In this document: piece by piece, positions 1 to 7,357 of the stretch | Layout: each line of letters starts with the position of its first letter | How positions within the stretch are numbered: the stretch's first letter is position 1 | Origin: Thalassiosira profunda | Lineage: Eukaryota > Bacillariophyta > Thalassiosirophyceae > Thalassiosirales > Thalassiosiraceae | Length of the DNA: 12,548 bases | Reading direction: 5' to 3' | Assembly: GCA_036939355.1 (NCBI GenBank) | Contig: JALLAP010001203.1 | Span: forward strand, 1-12,548 | Notes under the pieces: generated by a model | Told to the model about the DNA's origin: nothing | The model's input: the letters and a program-made list of their open reading frames with translations, nothing else | Database searches by the model: none | Position numbers and translations under genes: made by a program

Positions 1-1
1 A

Positions 2-940
2 GCGGAAGTTTGTGGGAGAAGAAACAAACCGCTGCTGGTGCATTCCGAGCTGATGACGCAGGAAGAGCAAGATACAAAGGCAGACGAAGCATATGATGGA
101 ATGGACGACGGAAGCTACGAGGCGCACGTTGCCTCGCGCCCGGGCCAATGGGAGCGGGATGCCGTCGAGGTGGTGTGCAACCTGACCAATCGATGTCATA
201 TGCATGTGGTTCATCTGAGCGATGCGGGTTGCTTGGATGTGATCGAATCGACAAAGCGCCGCTTGATGAACGCAGATGCGGACATCCGAGGGAATCTTAC
301 GGTCGAAACCTGCCCGCACTACCTGCTGTTCGATTTGGAGTCCCTCCCCGACGCCGACACCCACTTCAAGTGCTTCCCGCCGATACGCGAAAAAGCCAAC
401 CAAATGAAGCTGTGGAACAGGGGACTGCTGGATACCAATACGGACGGATTTCCTCTCATTGATATGATTGCATCAGATCACTCTCCCTGCACGCCAGAGA
501 TGCGTCTTATGGAGAGCGAAAACGTGCGTCGAGCGTGGGGCGGCTTGTCGGGCCTGCAGTACCAGCTGCAAAGCTCTATCACTGCATTAGAACGGTATCA
601 GCAATCAACGTCTCGTGGAGTGGCGGATGAAATGATAGCACAATTGGCGCAATGGTGGTCGACTGCTCCTTCCAAACTCGTGCCAGGGCTGCACTCCATC
701 AAAGGCAGCATCGCTGTTGGATGCCAAGCTGATCTGTGCGCATGGGATACCACTTTCTTGGGCGAGCCGAATGGCTACGGCACAGAGCACCACAGGTGGA
801 GAGGAGGGAGTGTGTATGCAGAGATGGAGCTAAGAGGGCGCGTGGTTGAGACGTGGCTGCGTGGCGTAAAAGTTTACGACGGCGAATCTGATTCATTTTT
901 AGATGAGAGCAACGGAGCAGGTTCCATTATGCTGCACTAA
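2..940 (+). CDS. ALN: Allantoinase, 5'-partial (C-terminal ~312 residues)
   Basis: Metal-dependent cyclic amidohydrolase that opens the allantoin ring to allantoate in purine breakdown. The reading frame is open from base 2, so the start lies outside the window; the GTG at 38 is only an internal valine. Visible landmarks follow the allantoinase order: LLVHSEL (metal-binding His), the second His in HVVHLSD, TVETCPHYL, FKCFPPIREKANQ, SDHSPCTPE (metal-binding Asp), and AWGGLSGLQ, which distinguishes allantoinase from dihydropyrimidinase. The end (GCQADLCAWD, then RGRVVETWLRGVKVYDG) is the usual closing beta-sandwich. The N-terminal HxH metal site and the carbamylated lysine expected from the family are not in the window. 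No intron is needed within the visible part. The stop TAA overlaps the stop of the convergent LRR gene. Function is confident; organelle location cannot be judged without the N-terminus. Confidence 0.9.
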   Translation, partial: AEVCGRRNKPLLVHSELMTQEEQDTKADEAYDGMDDGSYEAHVASRPGQWERDAVEVVCNLTNRCHMHVVHLSDAGCLDVIESTKRRLMNADADIRGNLTVETCPHYLLFDLESLPDADTHFKCFPPIREKANQMKLWNRGLLDTNTDGFPLIDMIASDHSPCTPEMRLMESENVRRAWGGLSGLQYQLQSSITALERYQQSTSRGVADEMIAQLAQWWSTAPSKLVPGLHSIKGSIAVGCQADLCAWDTTFLGEPNGYGTEHHRWRGGSVYAEMELRGRVVETWLRGVKVYDGESDSFLDESNGAGSIMLH

Positions 941-2580
941 AAGCTTGCACTCCTGCGCCTCTTGTTCGTTTTTCTGGCAACAGTAGAAATGTCCTCGACT
1001 GGGCCCTTTCCAGACCCCATCGATAGCAACCGTTTGTTGAGGGCAAAGTTCGCAGCAGCCAGAGCCCCATTTTTGCTTACAAAATGAGCAGTTTGCAGCG
1101 AGTAGATCTTCGTCTGCATGTTGTATTCGGCCGCGTTGGCTGCCATTTGCGCCCGATTCTTCTCCAGTGTATCCTCGAGCAATCCCTTCCGGTCAATGAG
1201 GGATGTCAATGCAGGCACCAAGTTTTTCAGCATTCGATAGAGTTCCGTGAATGGGATCCCCCCTCGCTCGAAATATGTCATTGAATAGAGTATAGTGTCA
1301 TACGGGGCAGAATCGCGCATCTCCGACGCCATTGCAAGAACGTCGGGAGCGTAGATATCATCGATTCCCTCGAGGAGATTGGCGTAGTCAAAATTCACGC
1401 CTTGGAGACGGCAAAACTCCTTTCTTCGCATCGTGTGCATTTGAGATTCAATGATCTTTTCCCTTGCTGCCTCATGCGATTTCCCCTTGTGCCTCTTATT
1501 GATGCTCAATGCACCGTCAATGAGTATCTTTATGTCACGAATTTCCTTTGTTTCATTGCGATAACCCAATGAGGGGAGTCCCAACTGTGTTAGACTGTGG
1601 TTGGATTTGCCAGTCCCTTCAACCGATGAGATATCGTTGAGCAGCTTCAGAAATGCCTTGCATCCAGCCTCTCTGAGCTTATTGAACCCGACTACATTCT
1701 CGAGCTGGAGATTTATCAATGATGTGTTCTGTTGGAGAGATTCTGCAAGTATTTCGGCTTCCTCATCGCCAACTTGGTTCGCTCTAAGATACAGCTGGCG
1801 CAGCGACGATTTCTTGTTCTTGAGCAACTTTGCGATCGACCTGCAGCCATCTGCCCCAAGTTCATTGTGCGATAAGTTCAGTTCCACAAGCTGCGTGTAA
1901 TCTTCGAAGCTTGGGATAATGCAGATGTTGTTGCTTCCCAGATGGAGTTTTACCAGTTGCGGGAGGAAGAATTGGCTGAGTGCTGTGACGTCCCTTAAGT
2001 TTTCACAACCATCCAATTCCAGCACCTTCAAGGGCCCCCCATCTAATGCACTTATCAACCATTCGAAGCTCTCCGAGTCAAACGTGGTGTTGTCCCGGTT
2101 GTCAAGCCGGAGCCTGATCAAATTCGGCGCATTTTGCAAGAATGGCGTCATGCTCCGGATACCTTCCGATCCGAAACGATTGTAGGATAGCTCCATTACA
2201 ATCAGCGACGATGACTTTGTCAATTCCTTGAACAAGAAGGACATTTTTTCATCAGTCAGTCCGAGATGTGATAGGTTGATGACGGTAATATTTGTGTTTG
2301 CCCCAACGTAGCGACCAAACAGCTTCCATGCCAAGTCGGAAAACCCATCGATGCCCACCAGATGATCGTATTTCGACACCTTCTTGATGGTAGGATCATT
2401 GTTCTTGATTCGGTTGATCACCTTTGTGAGGCTATTAGGAAAGCCGAATTTTGCTACATGTTTCTCGTGTGCGCAGAAGTCGGCGTCGTCGCTATCATAG
2501 TCACTTCCATCTTCATCAATGACGAGATCCTCCCCGAATACGGCGCGATGCTCTTCATCGCGGTCTCGTTCGGCGGCCAT
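937..2580 (-). CDS. Leucine-rich repeat (RNI-type) protein with basic C-terminal tail, 547 aa
   Basis: I recognise the fold but not a named gene. The frame is open to about 2643, but the first ATG is at 2580 (MAAERDRDEE) in good context (AACATGG), so I start there. Residues 17-36 are strongly acidic. Residues ~97-340 hold ribonuclease-inhibitor-like LRRs, for example ITVINLSHLGLTDE, LIVMELSYNRFGSEG, LVKLHLGSNNI, LVELNLSHNELGADGC and LRQLYLRANQVGDEEA. Residues ~340-535 are alpha-helical in character with no repeat I recognise. The last residues (ARKTNKRRRSASF) resemble a monopartite nuclear localisation signal. There is no signal peptide or transmembrane segment, so a cytosolic or nuclear scaffold role is inferred. 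Its TAG stop overlaps the allantoinase TAA. Upstream it is divergent from the membrane-protein gene at 3069. Confidence 0.8.
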   Translation of the reverse strand: MAAERDRDEEHRAVFGEDLVIDEDGSDYDSDDADFCAHEKHVAKFGFPNSLTKVINRIKNNDPTIKKVSKYDHLVGIDGFSDLAWKLFGRYVGANTNITVINLSHLGLTDEKMSFLFKELTKSSSLIVMELSYNRFGSEGIRSMTPFLQNAPNLIRLRLDNRDNTTFDSESFEWLISALDGGPLKVLELDGCENLRDVTALSQFFLPQLVKLHLGSNNICIIPSFEDYTQLVELNLSHNELGADGCRSIAKLLKNKKSSLRQLYLRANQVGDEEAEILAESLQQNTSLINLQLENVVGFNKLREAGCKAFLKLLNDISSVEGTGKSNHSLTQLGLPSLGYRNETKEIRDIKILIDGALSINKRHKGKSHEAAREKIIESQMHTMRRKEFCRLQGVNFDYANLLEGIDDIYAPDVLAMASEMRDSAPYDTILYSMTYFERGGIPFTELYRMLKNLVPALTSLIDRKGLLEDTLEKNRAQMAANAAEYNMQTKIYSLQTAHFVSKNGALAAANFALNKRLLSMGSGKGPVEDISTVARKTNKRRRSASF

Positions 2581-3068
2581 GTTGATATCGATATACTTTG
2601 ATAATGATGAGGGCGAATGCACCACACAACCACGGTGCACCACGCCGCATAACCTTGTTCACTTAGGTTCACTTGCAGTTGAGCACAAGTCAAACTAATT
2701 GCACGCCGCGGGAGCACGGGCAGCGCCACCGCCCTTCTGCCCGGCCTTCGGCTTGGACCTCTTCGACTTCTTCCCCATCGTGGGGATGCGGGCGTGTAGC
2801 GTGGTGGTCCGGTCCAAGATCTTGCTTTGGTGCAAATCTGGGAGCCGAGATTGCAAGCTCCTTCCTTCCTTCTCCCACCACTTGATTTCAGGACACAAAG
2901 AAAGAGCCGCAAAATCGACACGCGTTTGATGCTCACACGTTATCTTGTGCTCGTTGCTCTTGAACCCTCGCCCATGCGGCGGGAAGCTACCGACTGTCGC
3001 GAGAGCCTGCTGGGGAGCGCAGGTAGGCGGCAGGGCACGCAGGATATGAACGTCGGCCATAAGATACC
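2581..3068. promoter_or_regulatory. Divergent intergenic region between the LRR and membrane-protein genes
   Basis: This 488-bp spacer separates two outward-facing genes, so it should hold both promoters. I see no convincing TATA box or other core element. On the minus strand it holds the short Lys-rich ORF at 2695-2778. On the plus strand it holds a small upstream ORF that runs into the start codon of the gene at 3069. Confidence 0.4.
2695..2778 (-). pseudogene. Short Lys/Gly/Ala-rich ORF, possible relic of a gene 5' end (27 aa)
   Basis: An ATG at 2778 opens 27 codons beginning MGKKSKRSKPKAGQKGGG and ending at TAG (2695-2697). The composition (seven Lys in 16 residues, then Gly/Ala) looks like the basic N-terminus of a larger nucleic-acid-binding or zinc-finger protein rather than random translation. 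No GT donor lies near the stop that would join it to a further exon, and the next stretch in the same frame soon meets another stop. It could be a decayed gene 5' end, a genuine micro-ORF, or coincidence. Low confidence. Confidence 0.25.
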
Positions 3069-3072
3069 ATGA
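3046..3072 (+). promoter_or_regulatory. Upstream ORF overlapping the start of the membrane-protein gene (ATGA)
   Basis: ATG at 3046 opens an eight-codon frame whose TGA (3070-3072) overlaps the main ATG (3069-3071) as ATGA. The same frame has an earlier ATG at 2974, giving a longer alternative with the same stop. If it lies in the 5' leader, this arrangement would require leaky scanning or termination-reinitiation. Transcript evidence is absent, so the role is inferred. Confidence 0.25.
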
Positions 3073-4166
3073 CCGTCCCGGCCAATGACGACCCGGAGAT
3101 CGTTGTCGAGGGCACCGACCCGGCTCCGAGTGCCCCTCCAGCCGCCATCTCATCGACCCTGCCGACTGTTATTGCAACGCCCGTGACATCCGCATCCACG
3201 CCGGCTGCCACCGCGCCGCCATTGGCAGCGGCCACGACGACCAACGCCGGCGGAAACGTCGAGCGCACAACTAATGCCGATGGCTCCCTCACCGTCAGGA
3301 TTACCACGACGCGCACTCAGCCCAATGGCTACCGGGAGGTGACGACAGAGCACTTTCACATACCTGCTGGGGTAGTGAGCACGGTGGCACTGTCGTTGGA
3401 CCAGGGCGATCCACCCAGCAGCCTGTACATGACAAGGATGGAGCAGCAGACGCTGCCGCCCGGGACGGGAGAGGTGACGACCCGCCCCCCGGCGTATCCC
3501 ACCCCCGGCTTCGAGAACAACACACAGACACAGCAACATCAACCTGATGCACCGGCATCGCAGGAGTCAAACGACGACTCAGCAGCGAACAGGAATAGGA
3601 GGCACGCGTTGGGCGGAGTACTGACCGGAATCGTCGCCGTCGTCATCATCGCTTTGGGCATCTCCCGCAGCTCCGACAATAACAACTCTCCCAGCTGGAG
3701 CCCTCCCAGCCCGAGCTATACGCCGTGGCCGTCGCCCTCTTCTCCGTCGTGGCCGTCGCATCCGTGGAGCAGTCCCTCGCATCCCATTTGGCACGATTCT
3801 CCGACGGCGAGTCCGTATCCCACGAGCGCGACGCCGTGGCCGGTGCCCACGTGGCCATCCTGGCCGTCGCCGCACTTGCATCCGTGGAGCAGCACCCCGT
3901 ATCCCACTCGATCTACGTCCCCGACGGCGAGTCCGGCGCCGACGACGACGAATTGGTGGAAGAAGCCGGTGGACGAATGGCCTGTGTCTTCGCGGCCGAC
4001 GACGTGGCAGGAGGGGAAAAGGAAGCGGAAGGAGGAGCGGAAGAAGGAGAAGGGCGTGACGAGTGCGCCGGCATCGCCGCCCGAGGTTGAAAGGGCGCCA
4101 CCGATCTCGCCTGGCCACGACAATCTTAAACGGCACGATGGAATTGACCTCGAGGTGAAGAAGTAA
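3069..4166 (+). CDS. Single-pass membrane protein with Trp/Pro/Ser-rich repeat domain, 365 aa
   Basis: No named family; its style matches hypothetical membrane proteins I associate with Thalassiosira. The ATG at 3069 has A at -3 and is the first ATG of the frame. Residues 1-60 are Pro/Ala/Thr-rich. Residues ~64-135 form a better-ordered segment (ERTTNADGSLTVRITTTRTQ, GYREVTTEHFHIPAG, SLYMTRMEQQTLPPGTG). One hydrophobic helix spans ~180-198 (ALGGVLTGIVAVVIIALGI), preceded by NRNRRH. Positive-inside reasoning places the N-terminus in the cytosol and the C-terminus outside, but the basic stretch KRKRKEERKKEK near 317-328 complicates that. Residues 207-292 are low-complexity S/P/W with two diverged copies of a WPS..HPWSS..SPTASP unit. 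There is no cleavable N-terminal signal peptide. It converges with P1 across 109 bp. Confidence 0.7.
   Translation: MTVPANDDPEIVVEGTDPAPSAPPAAISSTLPTVIATPVTSASTPAATAPPLAAATTTNAGGNVERTTNADGSLTVRITTTRTQPNGYREVTTEHFHIPAGVVSTVALSLDQGDPPSSLYMTRMEQQTLPPGTGEVTTRPPAYPTPGFENNTQTQQHQPDAPASQESNDDSAANRNRRHALGGVLTGIVAVVIIALGISRSSDNNNSPSWSPPSPSYTPWPSPSSPSWPSHPWSSPSHPIWHDSPTASPYPTSATPWPVPTWPSWPSPHLHPWSSTPYPTRSTSPTASPAPTTTNWWKKPVDEWPVSSRPTTWQEGKRKRKEERKKEKGVTSAPASPPEVERAPPISPGHDNLKRHDGIDLEVKK
3750..3940 (+). repeat. Two-copy imperfect internal repeat in the Trp/Pro-rich domain
   Basis: A unit starting near 3750 (coding WPS-HPWSS ... SPTASPYP) recurs from about 3861 (WPS-PHLHPWSS ... SPTASPAP). The DNA shares blocks such as CATCCGTGGAGCAG and CCGACGGCGAGTCCG, with divergent sequence between them. 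This is consistent with expansion by unequal exchange or slippage inside a low-complexity domain. Confidence 0.6.
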
Positions 4167-4275
4167 ACGGCCGACAGAATGTATTGGCGTGCTGCTATTT
4201 TTCGGAGTATCTGCGTTTGTCCGGAAGAAGAGTGCATGATATGCACGATCTTGTAGCAGAGAGATTCTGTGCTGT

Positions 4276-5568
4276 TCAATTGCGTCCGTCCTCCAGCGCC
4301 TGGCGCAGCTCCCTGTTCTCGGCCCGAAGCCTCTCCATTTCGGCCGCCTGCACGGTGCTCTCCTGGAGGAGACGGTCGAACACCATGCCCTTGCAGCAAT
4401 CGCAGTCGTTGCCCCCGATGCGGCAAGTAATGTAGCGACAGTTATCGCAATACGCGGAGCAGCCGTCATTGTCGCAGTATTTCACACTGCATTCCGCCTT
4501 CTTGGTGCACATCCGACAGACGGTTTTGTCGCATTGGCCACAGATGAGAGCGTCTTCGCCCTCAGTACGGCACTCGATGTCACCGCACATGATGAGATTG
4601 CAATCGGCACAGGACGTGTAGGTGAGGCTGCGCGGTATATCAGATGGGGGGCCGCTGCCACAAACGCAGAGATCCACAGCAGCTTGTTGCTGACTGATGT
4701 AGCTGGTCACGAAATCCTCTTTGCTACCTTCAAAGCAAAAGTAGCAGTGCGCCTTTGACACATTCAGTGCGTGCTTATGCCCTGCCAAGAATACCATGAA
4801 CCGATCGTTCAGTTTGCCAGGCACAATCCAGCTTCTGGGAACTCGCATGAGTTGCAGTGCGCTTCCGTCTCCAGTCAAGATGCTTTCCACAAGTGAAAAT
4901 GCTGTCTCCAATGAAAAGCATGTCTCCTTTGGTGCCGACCCCCAGGGAGAACATGTCTTCAGATGGAGGATGTTGAAGTCAATCTGCTCCAATGTCGATG
5001 AGCCGCGCAGAGGCTCCAATCCCTCGCCGACCAAGCTCGAGCACTTTGTTAGAAACAACTTCCTGAGGTTGCTCCGAGCATCAATGCACGCTAGTGTAGC
5101 CCCAACATCGTCATCTGACAGTTTCGAAGCCAGCTCTGGCTCAAGGTCCAAGAAATCCAACACCTCCCAACCTCCACCGTAATACTCCTCGAAGCGACGC
5201 TGATGTTGATTTTTCTCCCGAGCCAGCCCCTCCGCCCAGTGCTGGTACAGGTCAGAGCCTTTCAGCTCGGAGTTGTTCATCTCCAACACGGTCTCAAATG
5301 GACCACCGGAGGACGCCGACGCGGCAAGAATCGCCCTGCCCGTATCGCTGGGCTCTCCCCTCCACCCACGCTCCCTCCACGAGGAAGGAGGGGCCGTCAG
5401 CGCCACCGCCAAAAGCGCCCGCGACGTCTTGGGCAAATACTCGGCGATGGCCGCCAGGGCATCGTCGCTCAAATCCGATATATTTTCGACGGCGTGCCGG
5501 GGAGCGGAGGTCTTCCTGCGCTTGCTGCCGCCTCCGCCGGACCGCAGCCAATCGAGCAATTTTGTCAT
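4276..5568 (-). CDS. F-box-like / LRR-like / Cys-rich zinc-binding protein, paralogue P1 (430 aa)
   Basis: First of three paralogues in the window; no named family is recognised. Start ATG at 5568 has A at -3 (CACAATGAC). Order of parts: basic SKRRKT (15-20); F-box-like helices 28-60 (ISDLSDDALAAIAEYLPK then SRALLAVAL); WRERGWRGEPSD (64-75); GGGWEVLDFLDLEPEL (131-146); an LRR-like segment 150-200 (NLRKLFLTKCSSLVGEGLEP); a divergent middle; a Cys-rich region 301-392 with repeated CxxC pairs (CADC, CGQC, CRMC, CDNC, CDCC), likely binding several zinc ions; and a coiled coil 402-427 (MERLRAENRELRQALE). P1 uniquely carries a ~19-residue expansion around 282-300. The F-box-like part suggests an SCF-type ubiquitin ligase adaptor, but this is inference. 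It is head-to-head with P2. Confidence 0.75.
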   Translation of the reverse strand: MTKLLDWLRSGGGGSKRRKTSAPRHAVENISDLSDDALAAIAEYLPKTSRALLAVALTAPPSSWRERGWRGEPSDTGRAILAASASSGGPFETVLEMNNSELKGSDLYQHWAEGLAREKNQHQRRFEEYYGGGWEVLDFLDLEPELASKLSDDDVGATLACIDARSNLRKLFLTKCSSLVGEGLEPLRGSSTLEQIDFNILHLKTCSPWGSAPKETCFSLETAFSLVESILTGDGSALQLMRVPRSWIVPGKLNDRFMVFLAGHKHALNVSKAHCYFCFEGSKEDFVTSYISQQQAAVDLCVCGSGPPSDIPRSLTYTSCADCNLIMCGDIECRTEGEDALICGQCDKTVCRMCTKKAECSVKYCDNDGCSAYCDNCRYITCRIGGNDCDCCKGMVFDRLLQESTVQAAEMERLRAENRELRQALEDGRN

Positions 5569-6013
5569 TGTGGGCGAGGACAGAAAACTCGCCTTGCGTC
5601 GCCGCAGACAGCAACGTTCAGAAGCGGCACTACACCACGTCTCGTGAGGGTGCCGGCGGTGGCGTTGTCGGCGAAGGGGGGATAGGGGCCTGGCGGGGCG
5701 GGGTGGTCCACTTCGTCGTTAGCGCGCGCTTTGACTTCTGACTTCTGCTCGCTTCTGTCTTCGCTCTTCGCTGTCGGATCGGGTAGCTATTTTACGTACA
5801 CCTACGGCTATCTACTTCCCCGCCCGCAACCCGCAAGGAGGCTGACCTCCCCCACAACCTCCGCCCACCCGCCCCAGAGGAGCCGGCGAAGGCGGCAGCA
5901 ACGCAATTGGACGCAGCGGAGGGGGCGACGGGGAGGCCGGCGGATCTCGCGAATATTGGCAGCGGCGCGTCACACGTACCCACGCCTCTTGCGTCATTTT
6001 TTCTCGTATCATA
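5569..6013. promoter_or_regulatory. Bidirectional spacer between head-to-head paralogues P1 and P2
   Basis: This 445-bp spacer must carry both promoters. It contains a tandem TGACTTC TGACTTC within a CT-rich tract (5732-5760) and a TACGTA palindrome at 5793-5798, the A-box type site bound by plant bZIP factors. The left and right halves show no obvious inverted similarity, so the duplication seems limited to the genes or the promoters have diverged. No conserved coding sequence is seen here. Confidence 0.4.
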
Positions 6014-7243
6014 ATGGCAAATTCCGCGAGCAGCCCCGGAGGGAGCACAGGCAGCAGCAAGCGCTGCAAGACATCCCACGACGCCGTTGAAAATATATCG
6101 GATTTGAGCGGCGATGCCCTGGCGGCCATTGCCGAGTATTTACCAAAGACGTCGCGGGCTTTGTTGGCGGTGGCGCTCACGGCCCCTCCCTCCTCGTGGA
6201 GGGATCAGGGGTGGAGGGGACAGCCCAGCGAGGCGGGCAGGGCGATCCTTGCCGCGTCGGCGTCCTCTGGCGGTCCATTTGAGACCGTGGTGAAGATGGC
6301 CTGCTCAGAACTGGAAAATTCTCGGACGTATAAATTCTACAAAGAGAAGCTGGCTGGGGAAAAACGTCTGGTGCAGTGTCGGATGGTGGATTATTACGGT
6401 ACAAATGAGGGCGGCAGTTGGGAGGTATTGGATTTCTTGGACATAGAGGCTGATCTTGCGGACAAATTGACAGATGACGATATTGGGGCGACGCTGGCGT
6501 GCATTGATGCTCGGAGCAACCTCAAAAAACTGCACCTTACCAAGTGCACAAGCTTCGTCGGCGAGGGATTGGAGCCTTTGCGGGGCTCGTCTGCATTGGA
6601 GCAAATCGACATCAACATCCAAACTCTCATCCCTTCCTACTCCACCTCGTACAAACTGGACTTCTCTCCACAGAAAGCATTTACTGTCCTGAGAAGCATC
6701 TGGGCTGCAGAAGGAAGCTCGCTTCGGCGCTTGCAAATGCCCCCGAAATGGCTGACACAAAAAGACGACAACACGTTGTTCGTGGAGGTATTGGGTGGGC
6801 ATTCATATTCACTGAACGCGTCGACGGAATGCTGCTATTTTGGACCTCTCCGCGAGCAGATTGCAGTTGCCGACCGTTGCAAGGGCTGTGGGGGAAGCGA
6901 CTACACGACCTGTGCGGACTGTACGATCCTCGTCTGCTCGAACTTGGATTGCGAGAACTATGACGACGTCTGCACATGCATCCAATGCAGGAAAAGAAGT
7001 TGCTGTCTCTGTAGCAACAAAGGCGATGCCAGCGTGAAGTGGTGCGAGATGGATGAGTGCGAAGAGTGCTGTGAGGACTGTCGCTACATTGCATGCCGTG
7101 AGCGGACCAACGACTGTCAATTCTGCAAGGCGTTGGTGTTCGACCGAATGCTCCAGGAGAGTACTGTGCAGGGAGCTGAGATGGACAGGCTTCGTGCAGA
7201 AATCGCAGAACTGCGCCGGGCGCAAGAGAGCGACAATCGTTGA
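6014..7243 (+). CDS. F-box-like / LRR-like / Cys-rich zinc-binding protein, paralogue P2 (409 aa)
   Basis: Close paralogue of P1 in opposite orientation. ATG at 6014 has A at -3 (ATAATGG). The F-box-like module is at 26-58 (ISDLSGDALAAIAEYLPK), followed by WRDQGWRGQPSEAGRAILAA, GGSWEVLDFLDIEADL (133-148) and an LRR-like stretch 155-200. The Cys-rich region 289-371 begins with CKGC and continues with CADC, CIQC, CCLC, CEDC and CQFC. The coiled coil is at 381-405 (MDRLRAEIAELRRAQ). Over the 67 codons from ENISDLS to FETV, my hand alignment with P1 gives 18 mismatches in 201 bases, many synonymous; the middle of the protein is far more diverged. It converges on the cystatin gene with only 114 bp between the stops. 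Function as an adaptor or ubiquitin-related protein is inferred from the F-box-like part only. Confidence 0.75.
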   Translation: MANSASSPGGSTGSSKRCKTSHDAVENISDLSGDALAAIAEYLPKTSRALLAVALTAPPSSWRDQGWRGQPSEAGRAILAASASSGGPFETVVKMACSELENSRTYKFYKEKLAGEKRLVQCRMVDYYGTNEGGSWEVLDFLDIEADLADKLTDDDIGATLACIDARSNLKKLHLTKCTSFVGEGLEPLRGSSALEQIDINIQTLIPSYSTSYKLDFSPQKAFTVLRSIWAAEGSSLRRLQMPPKWLTQKDDNTLFVEVLGGHSYSLNASTECCYFGPLREQIAVADRCKGCGGSDYTTCADCTILVCSNLDCENYDDVCTCIQCRKRSCCLCSNKGDASVKWCEMDECEECCEDCRYIACRERTNDCQFCKALVFDRMLQESTVQGAEMDRLRAEIAELRRAQESDNR

Positions 7244-7357
7244 GCGATTCTGAGGCACGCAATTTTATCGAACAATCTGTTGATCTGCCAAACGACCGGG
7301 GTCTCTGAGCCTTCTCCCTATAGGCACGCTTTGCCCTTCTCAGTACTAATTAGCCCT

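Noticed and set aside
2454..2936. Minus-strand 160-codon frame across the LRR start
   Set aside because: Overlaps the LRR N-terminus in another frame, has no domain and has an Arg/Pro-rich composition.
3579..4469. Minus-strand 296-codon Arg-rich frame
   Set aside because: Antisense shadow of the Trp/Pro-rich membrane-protein gene and the end of P1; Arg/Pro runs come from reading GC-rich low-complexity DNA in the wrong frame.
5731..6180. Frames within the P1/P2 spacer on both strands
   Set aside because: They run into P2 in wrong frames; the parts outside P2 are low-complexity Arg/Ser/Ala translations of GC-rich DNA.
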